From contig NZ_NSGJ01000020.1 in NCBI RefSeq assembly GCF_002286775.1, forward strand, positions 22,758 through 86,757: DNA of 64,000 nucleotides, read 5' to 3'. The notes under the pieces were generated by a model, which was not told the DNA's origin, made no database searches, and saw nothing but the letters and a program-made list of their open reading frames with translations. Of this stretch, positions 43,593 to 51,972 are shown one piece after another; the first letter of the stretch is position 1, and each line of letters begins with the position of its first letter. Position numbers and translations under genes: made by a program. This stretch comes from Myroides sp. N17-2. GTDB taxonomy: Bacteria; Bacteroidota; Bacteroidia; Flavobacteriales; Flavobacteriaceae.

Positions 43593-44987
43593 TTAGTTTG
43601 TGTATTGTAAAAAATCATGACTTAATCCAGCTACTTCGAATAGCGATGCCACTCCTACTGCATAATTATAATTAGCCTGTAGCTTCATTAGTCTTACTCC
43701 TGACAGATTCATCTCTGCATCTACTACTTCTGTAGAAGTAGCAAAACCTTCTGAGAAAGCCTTGTTTCGAACGCGAAGATACTCTATAGCCAACTTCTCT
43801 TGTACATTAAGATTCTTTATCTGATCCTCTTGTTTCTGTATATCTTGATACAACTTTGCCACTAGCATTTTCACATCACTCTTAGCTTTAGCCTCGAATA
43901 ATTCAACACTTTCTCTAGTTGCTTTAGCTGCTCTAATTTCATTTCTATTCTTAAACCCTTCAAATAAGGTATAGGTAACTCCTACCCCTACTACCCAAGG
44001 TTTATTGTCTTTTTCTCCTACTAAAATAGGATTGTTATGAGCTAAAATAGTTTGACCGAATCCGAATACTGTTGGGTAATTAGCAGACTGTTTTACTTTA
44101 ACTCCTTGATCAGCTAATTCTTTTTGCAATACTAATTTCTGCAAATCTGGATAATTATCATTTGCTGACTCCTGAAAGAAACTTACATTCTCTAATTGTG
44201 GAATAGAAAAGAAATCACTGCCTAGATTAGCAGTCACTTCATCCATTTCTAATGTATTCGCTAGAGCTAATCTAGCTAACTGTGCATCTTTTAGAGCACC
44301 ATCTAATTGTCTATTTGCTTCTGATACTGCCACGTCCGCACTCATCTTCTCTACAGTAGCGATCATACCATGCTCCTCTAACTTTGTTGCATCGTGTAAA
44401 TGCTTGTTCATTCCCTCTAGCACTGCTTTACGCACTATAACTGCTTCTTCTGCTAACTTTACAGAATAATAACGCTGAGCTAACTCGGTAATCAACTTAT
44501 TCTTTGTCTTCTCAAGATCTTTTTCTCCCATTTTGCTCTGAATCTCATGCGCTTTTATTGCTGCATTGATCTTCCCTCCTGTATATAAAGGCCAGGTCGC
44601 CATAAATCCTCCGAATGCCATATCTCGCTTATTAAACGACATAGACCAATTCCCTAATATATCAGGATTAGGCAAGTGAACAAAATCACCTATTCCATTT
44701 TTCAATCCATTCAAATCTACACCTATTGACCGCCCTACATATAATCCTCCTCCAAAAGCACGAACTGATGGGTAACGCAATCCCTTCGTTGCTTCCCATT
44801 CATAATGATGTATCTCTTCTTGTTTTTCTACTGCTTTAATAAGACTATTATCTTGATACATCTTATTATACGCCTCAGTGAATGTCATACCTTCTTGAGC
44901 ATACACTGAACTAGACATACTAAAACAGAATAAAACTCCTCCTATAACTGAAAGATAATTCTTAAAATCTAATCGCTTCATTAACAT
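43593..44987 (-). CDS. TolC family outer-membrane efflux channel
   Basis: A 464-residue channel with a signal peptide (LSVIGGVLFCFSMSSSVYA, cut before QEG) and two TolC-type halves of long coiled helices. Repeated motifs include KAVEKQEEIHHYEWEATKG and GVGVTYTLFEGFKNRNEIRA, with the family TLFEG strand-turn-helix. Trimeric in known examples, with a periplasmic tunnel. It is first in the operon with HlyD and two permeases, so it is likely the dedicated exit duct. A minus-strand -7 box TATATTTG lies at 45015-45008, about 20 bases before the ATG at 44987. Start could also be the ATG two codons later. Confidence 0.9.
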   Translation of the reverse strand: MLMKRLDFKNYLSVIGGVLFCFSMSSSVYAQEGMTFTEAYNKMYQDNSLIKAVEKQEEIHHYEWEATKGLRYPSVRAFGGGLYVGRSIGVDLNGLKNGIGDFVHLPNPDILGNWSMSFNKRDMAFGGFMATWPLYTGGKINAAIKAHEIQSKMGEKDLEKTKNKLITELAQRYYSVKLAEEAVIVRKAVLEGMNKHLHDATKLEEHGMIATVEKMSADVAVSEANRQLDGALKDAQLARLALANTLEMDEVTANLGSDFFSIPQLENVSFFQESANDNYPDLQKLVLQKELADQGVKVKQSANYPTVFGFGQTILAHNNPILVGEKDNKPWVVGVGVTYTLFEGFKNRNEIRAAKATRESVELFEAKAKSDVKMLVAKLYQDIQKQEDQIKNLNVQEKLAIEYLRVRNKAFSEGFATSTEVVDAEMNLSGVRLMKLQANYNYAVGVASLFEVAGLSHDFLQYTN

Positions 44988-45242
44988 ACCTTCTATTTAT
45001 ATACTTGCAAATATAAAGACTATACTTCAATTATTATATTTTACCTAAAATTACCAATAAATTTAAACTTTTTTAGCATAAACCAACATTAACTTTTGTC
45101 ATTTTTTATCATTTACTGCTAGATTACCTTTAAAACACAACTACACCTACTTCCCTATCGATAAAAACCAATCTAATCACAACGAACTAATCACAAAAGA
45201 TATGCCACGTTACACTTATAACGACATACTTCAAACTAGTAT
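44988..45242. other. Gene-free leader region of the export operon
   Basis: I see no ORF of coding quality. The minus-strand -7 box TATATTTG (45008-45015) is the only promoter element recognised, with no TTG at the right distance. The stretch is AT-rich and ends at the terminator of the ABC-F transcript. Confidence 0.5.
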
Positions 45243-45280
45243 ATAAAAAAACCTCAATAAGTAAATAACTTATTGAGGCA
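45243..45280 (-). terminator. Terminator of the ABC-F gene, beyond element copy A
   Basis: A perfect 11-bp stem CCTCAATAAGT (45252-45262) with 45268-45278; on the minus strand it is followed by seven T residues. It lies 31 bases past the 154-bp element, which therefore separates the gene from its terminator. Confidence 0.85.
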
Positions 45281-45310
45281 TAACTACAATCGAACTGATT
45301 GTCATCTATT

Positions 45311-45464
45311 ACCTTAAATCTGTAACCACCATTTACTGCGAATAAATTCTACTTTACATAGCTTCAATTAGCTCTAAAACCACACTAAAGTGTGCTTTCG
45401 TCACTAATTTTACTCTGTTTTGTATAATTTATTCTCGTTTAAATGTTATCTGCAGATTTAAGGT
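45311..45464 (+). repeat. 154-bp inverted-repeat-bounded element, copy A
   Basis: Ends are exact 12-base inverted repeats, ACCTTAAATCTG and CAGATTTAAGGT. An internal palindrome CACACTAAAGTGTG lies in the middle. It ends one base before the stop codon of the ABC-F gene. About 90 percent identical to copy B by eye. Confidence 0.9.
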
Positions 45465-45465
45465 A

Positions 45466-47100
45466 TTATTTTTTCTCGATCTCTCTAAGACTTTCCATCT
45501 TTTTCAATTCTAAGAATCCTTTGATATCTTCGAAGTGTTCTACCACTCGTTTATTTCCAAACTCAAATACTTTCTCTGCTAATCCATCTAAGAAATCACG
45601 GTCGTGAGATACTAAGATCACTGTTCCCTCAAATTCCTTCAAAGCATCCTTGATAATATCCTTCGTCTTCATGTCTAAGTGGTTCGTTGGCTCATCCAGA
45701 ATCAATACATTATAAGGTTCTAACAATAGTTTTACCATCGCTAAACGAGTCTTCTCTCCTCCAGACAATACCTTTACTTTCTTTTGAATATCATCTCCAG
45801 AGAACATAAATGCCCCTAAGATATTCTTAATCTGTGTTCTGATATCTCCCTCTGCAATTCTATCTACCGTTTCAAATATCGTTTGATTCTCATCTAATAA
45901 TGAAGCTTGATTCTGTGCGAAATATCCCACCTGAACATTATGACCTAACTCTAAACTTCCTTCGAAGTCTATTTCTTTCATAATTGCCTTAATCATAGTA
46001 GATTTACCCTCACCATTCTTTCCTACGAAAGATACTTTCTGTCCACGCTCTACTACTATACTTGCATCCTTAAACACTACGTGATCACCATACTTCTTAG
46101 AAAGCTCTTTCACTACGATAGGATACTGTCCTGAACGTGCAGCTGGTGGAAATTTTAATCTCAATGCTGAGTTATCTACTTCATCTACTTCGATAATATC
46201 TAACTTTTCTAACATCTTAACACGTGACTGTACTTGCAACGTTTTAGAATATGTTCCTTTAAATCGCTCGATGAACTCCGTATTTTCAGCAATCATCTTT
46301 TGTTGCTCCTCATACGCTTTTAACTGGTGAGCACGTCTATCTTGACGCAATACTAAATAATCAGAATATTTAGCTTTGTAATCATAGATTTTACCCATCG
46401 TTACTTCTATCGTACGATTAGTAATATTATCAACGAATGCACGGTCATGCGAAATAACCATAACAGCCTTAGCCGAATTAATCAAGAAATCTTCTAACCA
46501 CTGAATACTCTCGATATCCATGTGGTTCGTAGGTTCATCCAATAAAATCAAATCTGGCTTAAGCAATAATATTTTTGCTAATTCGATACGCATTCTCCAT
46601 CCTCCACTAAATTCAGAAGTAGGGCGTGAAAAATCTTCTCTTGTAAACCCTAATCCTTTAAGAATCTTCTCTACCTCTGCCTCATAATTCACTTCTTCGA
46701 TAGAATAGAACTTCTCACTTAACTCAGATACTCTCTCGATCAACTTCATATAAGCATCACTCTCATAATCTGTACGGACAGTCAGTTCTTCATTAAGCTC
46801 ATCTATCTCTTTTTTCATTGAGAATACCTCAGAGAACGCTTTAGAAGTTTCCTCCATTACTGTACAGTTATCAGCAGTCAGTAAGTGCTGTGGTAAGTAT
46901 GCTATAACAGCATCCTTAGGTGCAGATATAGCTCCAGATGAAGGCTTATTTTCCCCTGCTACTATCTTTAATAAAGTAGATTTTCCTGCTCCATTTTTTC
47001 CCATTAGAGCAATCTTGTCGTTTTCATTGATTGAAAAATTGACACCACTAAATAAAGTAGTACCTCCGAACTGAACTGAAATATCGTTAACTGTAATCAT
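45466..47100 (-). CDS. ABC-F family ATPase (YbiT-like)
   Basis: A 544-residue soluble protein with two ATP-binding cassettes and no transmembrane segment. Walker A motifs are GKNGAGKST (near residue 34) and GKNGEGKST (near 360); signatures are FSGGWRM and LSGGEKTR; Walker B with DEPTNH occurs twice. The linker between domains is long and charged (RQDRRAHQLKAYEEQQKMIA), as in ABC-F translation factors that act at the ribosomal E site. So it is not the missing ATPase of the neighbouring exporter. No arm domain or resistance signature stands out. Confidence 0.92.
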   Translation of the reverse strand: MITVNDISVQFGGTTLFSGVNFSINENDKIALMGKNGAGKSTLLKIVAGENKPSSGAISAPKDAVIAYLPQHLLTADNCTVMEETSKAFSEVFSMKKEIDELNEELTVRTDYESDAYMKLIERVSELSEKFYSIEEVNYEAEVEKILKGLGFTREDFSRPTSEFSGGWRMRIELAKILLLKPDLILLDEPTNHMDIESIQWLEDFLINSAKAVMVISHDRAFVDNITNRTIEVTMGKIYDYKAKYSDYLVLRQDRRAHQLKAYEEQQKMIAENTEFIERFKGTYSKTLQVQSRVKMLEKLDIIEVDEVDNSALRLKFPPAARSGQYPIVVKELSKKYGDHVVFKDASIVVERGQKVSFVGKNGEGKSTMIKAIMKEIDFEGSLELGHNVQVGYFAQNQASLLDENQTIFETVDRIAEGDIRTQIKNILGAFMFSGDDIQKKVKVLSGGEKTRLAMVKLLLEPYNVLILDEPTNHLDMKTKDIIKDALKEFEGTVILVSHDRDFLDGLAEKVFEFGNKRVVEHFEDIKGFLELKKMESLREIEKK

Positions 47101-47175
47101 GTAACTGCGTGTATCTGTTTTGAATTAAGTTGCAAATATAGTATTTGTTAAAGACCAACCACTACATTTAGAACA

Positions 47176-47213
47176 TAAAAAAAGCTCTGTAAAATTAAAT
47201 TTCACAGAGCTCG
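47176..47213 (-). terminator. Terminator of nhaA
   Basis: AGCTCTGT (47183-47190) pairs with ACAGAGCT (47204-47211), plus an inner AAAT/ATTT stem across one mismatch. Minus-strand read-out ends in a run of seven T residues. Lies 22 bases past the nhaA stop. Confidence 0.85.
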
Positions 47214-47234
47214 TTTATATATTATTTAGAATTT

Positions 47235-48587
47235 CTATTCTGCTTGTACTCCTGTTTTCTTACCACTCATAAATAACAAGATATATCCTATAATACCACC
47301 AAGACCTGATGCCATAAGAATACCTAACTTAGCCTGATCTGGGAAGTCTGGATGAAGATTAACATCAAAAGCTAATTCAGTAACGAATAATGACATCGTA
47401 AATCCAATAGCTGCTAAGAATCCTAATCCTAATAAATTAGTATACGTCATTCCCTTAGGCATAGGAACTACTTTTAGCTTGATCAATAGACCTGTTAGAC
47501 CAGCTACTCCGATAACTTTACCTACTAATAGTCCGAAAGCTACCCCTAATGTCACAGCACTTAATCCTCCATCACCTAAATGAATAGGAATAGCCGCATT
47601 CGCTAATGCGAAAACTGGCATTACAAAGAATGATACAAAAGTATGCATATTGTGCTCTAATCGAATAGATGGCGGTAGTGCACTAGCAGATAACTCTTTT
47701 AAATCCTGTACACATTCCATTTGTTCTCCTGTCAAATGAGGAATCTTATCATCTGGATCTATCTTATTAAAACGCTCTTTTAACTTATTTAATTTAGCTA
47801 CGAAATATGACTCGTGTACTTTAGCTTTACTTGGAATAGCAAAAGCTACTAACACAGAAGCAATAGTAGCATGTACTCCTGATAATAAGAAACATAACCA
47901 CACTCCACCGATACCGATAACAGCGTAGTATACTGTATTTCTAACTCCGATAAAGTTACTTAATAACAACAAACCAAAGAACCCTAATCCCATACCTAAA
48001 TGAAGCATAGATAACTCATTCGTATAGAATACTGCGATAACTAATACAGCTCCTAAATCATCTGCTATAGCTAATGCTGTTAAGAACACTTTTAATGAAG
48101 TAGGTACCTTATCTCCTAATAAGAATAATACCCCTAATGCAAAAGCAATATCAGTTGCCATCGGGATTCCCCATCCATGAGCAGCATCTGTACCTGCATT
48201 AAAGAATGTATATACTAAAGCTGGTACTACCATCCCTCCTATTGCTGCGATGATAGGTAACATCGCTTTCTTAGGTGAAGATAGCTCTCCAGTAGTTAAT
48301 TCACGTTTAAGTTCTAACCCCACTACAAAGAAGAAGATAGCCATAAGACCGTCATTTACCCATAGTTTAAGTGAGTGGTTTAAAACCATATCATTTAACG
48401 AAAAGCCTATATGAGTATCATCCCAAAAACTTACATACGCATCAGCCCACTGTGAGTTGGCCATAAAAATAGCAAACATCGCTGCTACGAATAATACCAT
48501 TCCCCCTGATGTAGACTTGCTCATGAAGCGACTCATCGGATTTGAAATCCACTTATCTGCTGGGGTTACCTTAATTTGATCTTCCAT
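47235..48587 (-). CDS. nhaA: Na+/H+ antiporter NhaA
   Basis: A 450-residue inner-membrane antiporter with about 12 helices. The key helix motif FLTALAIADDLGAVLVIAVF carries the paired aspartates that bind Na+ (equivalent to E. coli Asp163/164). The segment MAIFFFVVGLELKRELTTGE is also characteristic. A hydrophilic insertion of about 60 residues (KLNKLKERFNKIDPDDKIPH) between the halves makes it longer than the 388-residue E. coli protein, as is usual in Bacteroidota. It exchanges two H+ for one Na+ for salt and alkali tolerance. Single gene with a clear terminator. Confidence 0.95.
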   Translation of the reverse strand: MEDQIKVTPADKWISNPMSRFMSKSTSGGMVLFVAAMFAIFMANSQWADAYVSFWDDTHIGFSLNDMVLNHSLKLWVNDGLMAIFFFVVGLELKRELTTGELSSPKKAMLPIIAAIGGMVVPALVYTFFNAGTDAAHGWGIPMATDIAFALGVLFLLGDKVPTSLKVFLTALAIADDLGAVLVIAVFYTNELSMLHLGMGLGFFGLLLLSNFIGVRNTVYYAVIGIGGVWLCFLLSGVHATIASVLVAFAIPSKAKVHESYFVAKLNKLKERFNKIDPDDKIPHLTGEQMECVQDLKELSASALPPSIRLEHNMHTFVSFFVMPVFALANAAIPIHLGDGGLSAVTLGVAFGLLVGKVIGVAGLTGLLIKLKVVPMPKGMTYTNLLGLGFLAAIGFTMSLFVTELAFDVNLHPDFPDQAKLGILMASGLGGIIGYILLFMSGKKTGVQAE

Positions 48588-49054
48588 TATGTTGTTTAAT
48601 AAATAATAGCGAATATATATTTTCTCTACTGTTTACACAAGTATATACCGTATTTTTTACAAATATCTAAATTAATAACAGTAAAGAACTTCTTCTTTTA
48701 AACATTTCACAGTTATACACTAAACACTCCTAAACGCCTAACTCACTATATTAACCTCACTAAACATTCGTTTTTTTTATCATTCTAGAAAATTTATTCC
48801 CCTTTTTAAATGAAGTACATAAATCCTATAGTAACATTACATCACAATCGCTCTAATTAGTTCATTGATAATTTACTAAATCTCGTTAAAGAAAAAACAT
48901 CTACTAGCTTAAACCAAACAATCTCTAGTTCATCTCCCTTCTAATCAAAATCTAGTCCCTCCCAAAACATGCTCCTAGCACAGAAAACTAGACATTCATA
49001 AAAAGCAATTGAGAGCAAAAAAACTTTTAGGGTAATTATAAAATATAACAACCC
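48588..49054. other. Gene-free AT-rich region upstream of nhaA
   Basis: No ORF of coding quality and no strong hairpin was found. It holds the nhaA upstream region; TATACTTG on the minus strand near 48648-48655 resembles a -7 box, but the -33 spacing is poor. The structured part of the 1.25-kb gap begins at 49055. Confidence 0.5.
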
Positions 49055-49124
49055 CTTGCTGATATCTCCCGAATAAGTGCAGTTTCACTGCCCTATTCCT
49101 GCTCAGAAGGTCTGATTCAGCAAG
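49055..49124. ncRNA. Candidate structured RNA or folded DNA, three-way junction
   Basis: An outer 8-bp stem CTTGCTGA (49055-49062) with TCAGCAAG (49117-49124) encloses two hairpins: GAATA...TATTC with an inner GCAGT-TTC-ACTGC, and CAGA-AGG-TCTG. All stems are exact. I cannot name it, and no promoter or terminator was assigned, so transcription and strand are open. Confidence 0.35.
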
Positions 49125-49228
49125 CGTACCTCACTAGTACCTCACGCATTGCTCAACGAAAGAATATCCCAAATAACGGAAATAAACCTCTCCTTAAATT
49201 TGATTGTGATTATAAAACCTAATTTGCT

Positions 49229-49250
49229 GGCGCAGATTTTAATCTGTGCC
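49229..49250 (+). repeat. REP-like hairpin, second copy
   Basis: GGCGCAGATT (49229-49238) pairs with AATCTGTGCC (49241-49250). It is preceded by GCT as in the copy at 10221-10243. Relative to that copy, G-C in the stem is replaced by A-T on both arms, which keeps the pairing. Confidence 0.7.
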
Positions 49251-49328
49251 TCCTCCTCTTTCAAGACACTTGCAAAGGTCAGTATAGTAAAACTAGGATT
49301 TTTAGCAGAGGGAAGAAAACGCCACTTT

Positions 49329-49637
49329 TGACCACTTTTTGCCTAATTTTACCTATGCTGTCTTAAACTGCCCGTAATTATACATAATCGTCAATCCCTT
49401 ATATACAAAGGGCTGAAGATAGCATATTGGAGGGTTTGTTCGGGAAGAGTTGTAGAAGGCTTTTGTAGTTGTTCGGAAAACAGGCCCTCTTTCCGAACGA
49501 TTGCTGGATTCTTCCACAGCCCTTCCGAAGAAAAGGGTATTTCAAACTAAACAAACAACTACTAATCAATATATTAAATTTTAAAAAGTGGCTTTTTTAG
49601 GCAAAAAGTGGTCATTTTTGGTCTTTTTTGCCTAAAA
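49329..49637. repeat. Inverted-repeat-bounded non-coding element with internal long hairpin
   Basis: TGACCACTTTTTGCCTAA at 49329-49346 recurs as an exact reverse complement at 49597-49614. Inside are nested stems: 49444-49459 with 49511-49527 (about 16 bp, two mismatches) and GTTCGGAAA (near 49470) with TTTCCGAAC (near 49490). The right flank forms its own hairpin (TTTTAGGCAAAAA with TTTTTTGCCTAAAA, about 49595-49637). No ORF is credible. It looks like a non-autonomous mobile element or a folded regulatory locus. Confidence 0.55.
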
Positions 49638-49779
49638 GTTCCTTAGCGCATCAAAAAGATTCTTGACAATTGTACTTTTGTCATGTAGTTAAATATACAC
49701 AATAATTTGTTTTTTATCTCCTCTACTTCCAATTTTTAACTCAATTGTTAATTTTGATTTTAGGATGCTTTTTACAGAT

Positions 49780-49815
49780 TTAAGACGATAAAAGTCTTAA
49801 GAATAAGTATATTTG
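49780..49815 (+). promoter_or_regulatory. lipA promoter with palindromic operator-like site
   Basis: The -7 box TATATTTG lies at 49808-49815, 20 bases before the lipA ATG. In the -33 region, where no TTG is found, is an exact palindrome TTAAGAC-N7-GTCTTAA (49780-49800). An activator or repressor could bind there. Confidence 0.5.
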
Positions 49816-49835
49816 TACTTTCATAAAATGATACT

Positions 49836-50708
49836 ATGGATACAATCTTAGACACCAATATAGAACCTAAAGCTAAACCAAAATGGCTACGTGTGAAGCT
49901 TCCTACAGGGAAGAAGTACACTGAACTTAGAGGTTTAGTAGATAAATATAAACTTAACACAATCTGTACTTCAGGTAGTTGTCCTAATATGGGAGAATGC
50001 TGGGGAGAGGGAACGGCTACATTTATGATATTAGGAAATATCTGTACGCGTTCTTGTGGATTCTGTGGAGTAAAAACAGGACGTCCTGAGACAGTGGATT
50101 GGGATGAACCAGAGAAAGTAGCTCGTTCGATCAAATTAATGTCTATCAAACACGCTGTTATCACTAGTGTGGATAGAGATGACCTTAAAGACGGTGGATC
50201 TATTATCTGGGCAGAAACTGTGCAAGCAGTGAGAAGAATCAGTCCTGGTACAACAATGGAAACATTGATACCTGACTTCCAAGGAATAGAGAGAAATATA
50301 GATCGTATCATCGAAGTCAATCCTGAGATCGTATCTCACAATATGGAAACGGTAAGAAGACTGACGCGTGAAGTACGTATACAGGCTAAATACGATAGAA
50401 GTTTAGAAGTACTTAGATATCTAAAAGAAAAAGGTATCAACAGAACGAAGTCTGGTATCATGCTAGGTCTAGGAGAAACTGAAGAAGAGGTAATCCAAAC
50501 AATGCATGACCTTAGAGCAGTAAACTTAGATGTATTAACCATCGGTCAATACTTACAACCAAGTAAGAAACACCTTCCTGTAAAAGAGTTTATCACTCCT
50601 GAGCAGTTTGAGAAATACGAGAAAATAGGACTAGAATTAGGCTTTAGACACGTAGAGAGTGGTGCTTTAGTTCGCTCTTCTTACAGAGCTCAAAAACACC
50701 TACTTTAG
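49836..50708 (+). CDS. lipA: Lipoyl synthase
   Basis: A 290-residue radical-SAM enzyme that inserts two sulfur atoms into protein-bound octanoyl groups to make lipoyl cofactors for 2-oxoacid dehydrogenases and glycine cleavage. The auxiliary cluster motif [12 protein letters not shown] (C-x4-C-x5-C, near residue 46) and the radical-SAM motif CTRSCGFC (C-x3-C-x2-C, near 72) are both complete, and the C-terminal RSSYRAQ serine ligand is present. Length is typical. lipB is not adjacent. The upstream palindrome at 49780 suggests specific regulation. A strong terminator separates it from gap. Confidence 0.95.
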   Translation: MDTILDTNIEPKAKPKWLRVKLPTGKKYTELRGLVDKYKLNTICTSGSCPNMGECWGEGTATFMILGNICTRSCGFCGVKTGRPETVDWDEPEKVARSIKLMSIKHAVITSVDRDDLKDGGSIIWAETVQAVRRISPGTTMETLIPDFQGIERNIDRIIEVNPEIVSHNMETVRRLTREVRIQAKYDRSLEVLRYLKEKGINRTKSGIMLGLGETEEEVIQTMHDLRAVNLDVLTIGQYLQPSKKHLPVKEFITPEQFEKYEKIGLELGFRHVESGALVRSSYRAQKHLL

Positions 50709-50715
50709 TATAATT

Positions 50716-50746
50716 AAGGTCGCGTTCTACGCGACCTTCTTCTTTT
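50716..50746 (+). terminator. Terminator of lipA
   Basis: A perfect 9-bp stem AAGGTCGCG (50716-50724) with CGCGACCTT (50730-50738), 5-base loop and a T-rich tail (CTTCTTTT). It is followed 8 bases later by the gap start codon, so gap is probably read by leakage or from a promoter inside lipA. Confidence 0.82.
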
Positions 50747-50753
50747 AAAAGTT

Positions 50754-51761
50754 ATGACTAAAATAAAAATAGCTATAAATGGTTTCGGACGTATAGGACG
50801 CAACCTTTTTAAACTTCTCCTAGATCATCCTACGATACAAGTAGTCGCTATAAATGATCTAGCGGATGCACAGACGATGGCGCATCTACTTAAATACGAT
50901 AGTATACACGGTATTCTCAAAAAAGAAGTTTCTTTTGACGAAAACCACATTATCGTAGAGAATACTAAAATACCATTCTTCAGAGAAAGTGAGATTACAG
51001 GATTAGACTGGACATCTCTAGATATAGACTATGTAGTAGAAGCGACTGGTCGTAGAAAAACACATAGCTTACTAGAACAACATATTCAACAAGGTGCTAA
51101 ACGTGTCATCCTATCTGTACCACCAGAGGATAACGCCATAAAGACTATCGTACTAGGAGTTAATCACGATATCCTAACAGGAGAAGAACTAATCATCTCT
51201 AACGCGAGCTGTACTACTAATAATGCTGCTCCGATGGTCAAGGTGATTAAAGAGCTATGTGGTATAGAGCATGCGTACATTACTACTGTACACTCTTATA
51301 CAACTGATCAAAGTTTACATGATCAGCCACATAAAGATCTGCGAAGAGCTAGAGGCGCTGCTCAGTCTATAGTCCCTACTACAACTGGTGCTGCGAAGGC
51401 ATTGTCTAAGATATTCCCTGAATATGAAGGCAAAATCGGTGGTGGTGGTATCCGTGTACCTGTACCTGATGGATCACTAACTGACATTACGTGTATTGTC
51501 AAAAGAAAAGTAGAAATAGAGGAAATAAATGAAGCATTCAGAAAAGCTGCTGAAGGAGAACTAAAAGGCATCTTAGCCTATACTTCTGATCCTATCGTCT
51601 CTGTAGATATCATAGGTAACACGAACTCGTGTTTATATGATTCACAACTGACTTCAGTATTAGATAAGATGGTAAAGGTAGTAGGATGGTATGATAATGA
51701 GATAGGATATTCGTCTCGATTAATAGACCTAATTACTTACTTCGAGAAGATTAAAAAGTAA
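50754..51761 (+). CDS. gap: Glyceraldehyde-3-phosphate dehydrogenase, type I
   Basis: A 335-residue NAD-dependent enzyme that oxidises glyceraldehyde 3-phosphate to 1,3-bisphosphoglycerate. The N-terminal NGFGRIGRN loop (residues 8-16), the catalytic cysteine in SNASCTTNNAAP (near 155) and the substrate-binding HSYTTDQ (near 179) are complete. INDLADAQT after the second strand fits NAD preference. It differs slightly from the common TTNCLAP motif, which in this protein reads TTNNAAP. It lies 45 bp after lipA behind a terminator and ends at a strong terminator. Confidence 0.94.
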   Translation: MTKIKIAINGFGRIGRNLFKLLLDHPTIQVVAINDLADAQTMAHLLKYDSIHGILKKEVSFDENHIIVENTKIPFFRESEITGLDWTSLDIDYVVEATGRRKTHSLLEQHIQQGAKRVILSVPPEDNAIKTIVLGVNHDILTGEELIISNASCTTNNAAPMVKVIKELCGIEHAYITTVHSYTTDQSLHDQPHKDLRRARGAAQSIVPTTTGAAKALSKIFPEYEGKIGGGGIRVPVPDGSLTDITCIVKRKVEIEEINEAFRKAAEGELKGILAYTSDPIVSVDIIGNTNSCLYDSQLTSVLDKMVKVVGWYDNEIGYSSRLIDLITYFEKIKK

Positions 51762-51767
51762 AAGCAT

Positions 51768-51800
51768 AAAAAAACCACCTTCAATGAAGGTGGTTTTTTT
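51768..51800. terminator. Bidirectional terminator of gap and of the nusB operon
   Basis: A perfect 15-bp stem (51768-51782 with 51786-51800, arm AAAAAAACCACCTTC) and 3-base loop. On the minus strand it lies just past element copy B and would also end the yajC transcript. Confidence 0.92.
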
Positions 51801-51812
51801 ATATATAAGCTA

Positions 51813-51967
51813 ACCTTAAATCTACAACTACCATATACTGTGAATTAATTCTACTTTACATAGCTTCAATTAACTCTAAAACCACACTAGAGTGTGCTTT
51901 AATCGCTAATCTTGCTCTGTTTTGTACAATTTCATTCTCGTTTAAATGTTATCTACAGATTTAAGGT
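51813..51967 (+). repeat. 155-bp inverted-repeat-bounded element, copy B
   Basis: Ends ACCTTAAATCT / AGATTTAAGGT are exact inverted repeats. The four bases on either side (GCTA at 51809-51812 and at 51968-51971) are identical, which could be a target duplication. It ends 5 bases before the yajC stop codon region (stop at 51973-51975). Confidence 0.88.
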
Positions 51968-51972
51968 GCTAA

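Noticed and set aside
45466..47100. ABC-F protein as the missing ATPase of the TolC-HlyD-ABC-2 operon
   Set aside because: It has the ABC-F linker and two fused cassettes with no transporter-type coupling; it is separated by a terminator.
49149..49331. 60-codon ORF in the gene-free region
   Set aside because: No start signals, no promoter, and it covers the REP-like hairpin; composition looks like random ORF.
12812..49414. TACAAAGGGCTGAA shared between the gap at 12.8 kb and the element at 49.4 kb
   Set aside because: A 14-base match in AT-rich DNA is expected by chance a few times in this window, and the flanks differ.
49774..49784. ACAGATTTAAG, matching the core of the 154-bp element's end, upstream of lipA
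   Set aside because: Only 11 bases match and the neighbouring sequence is unlike the element, so it is probably chance.
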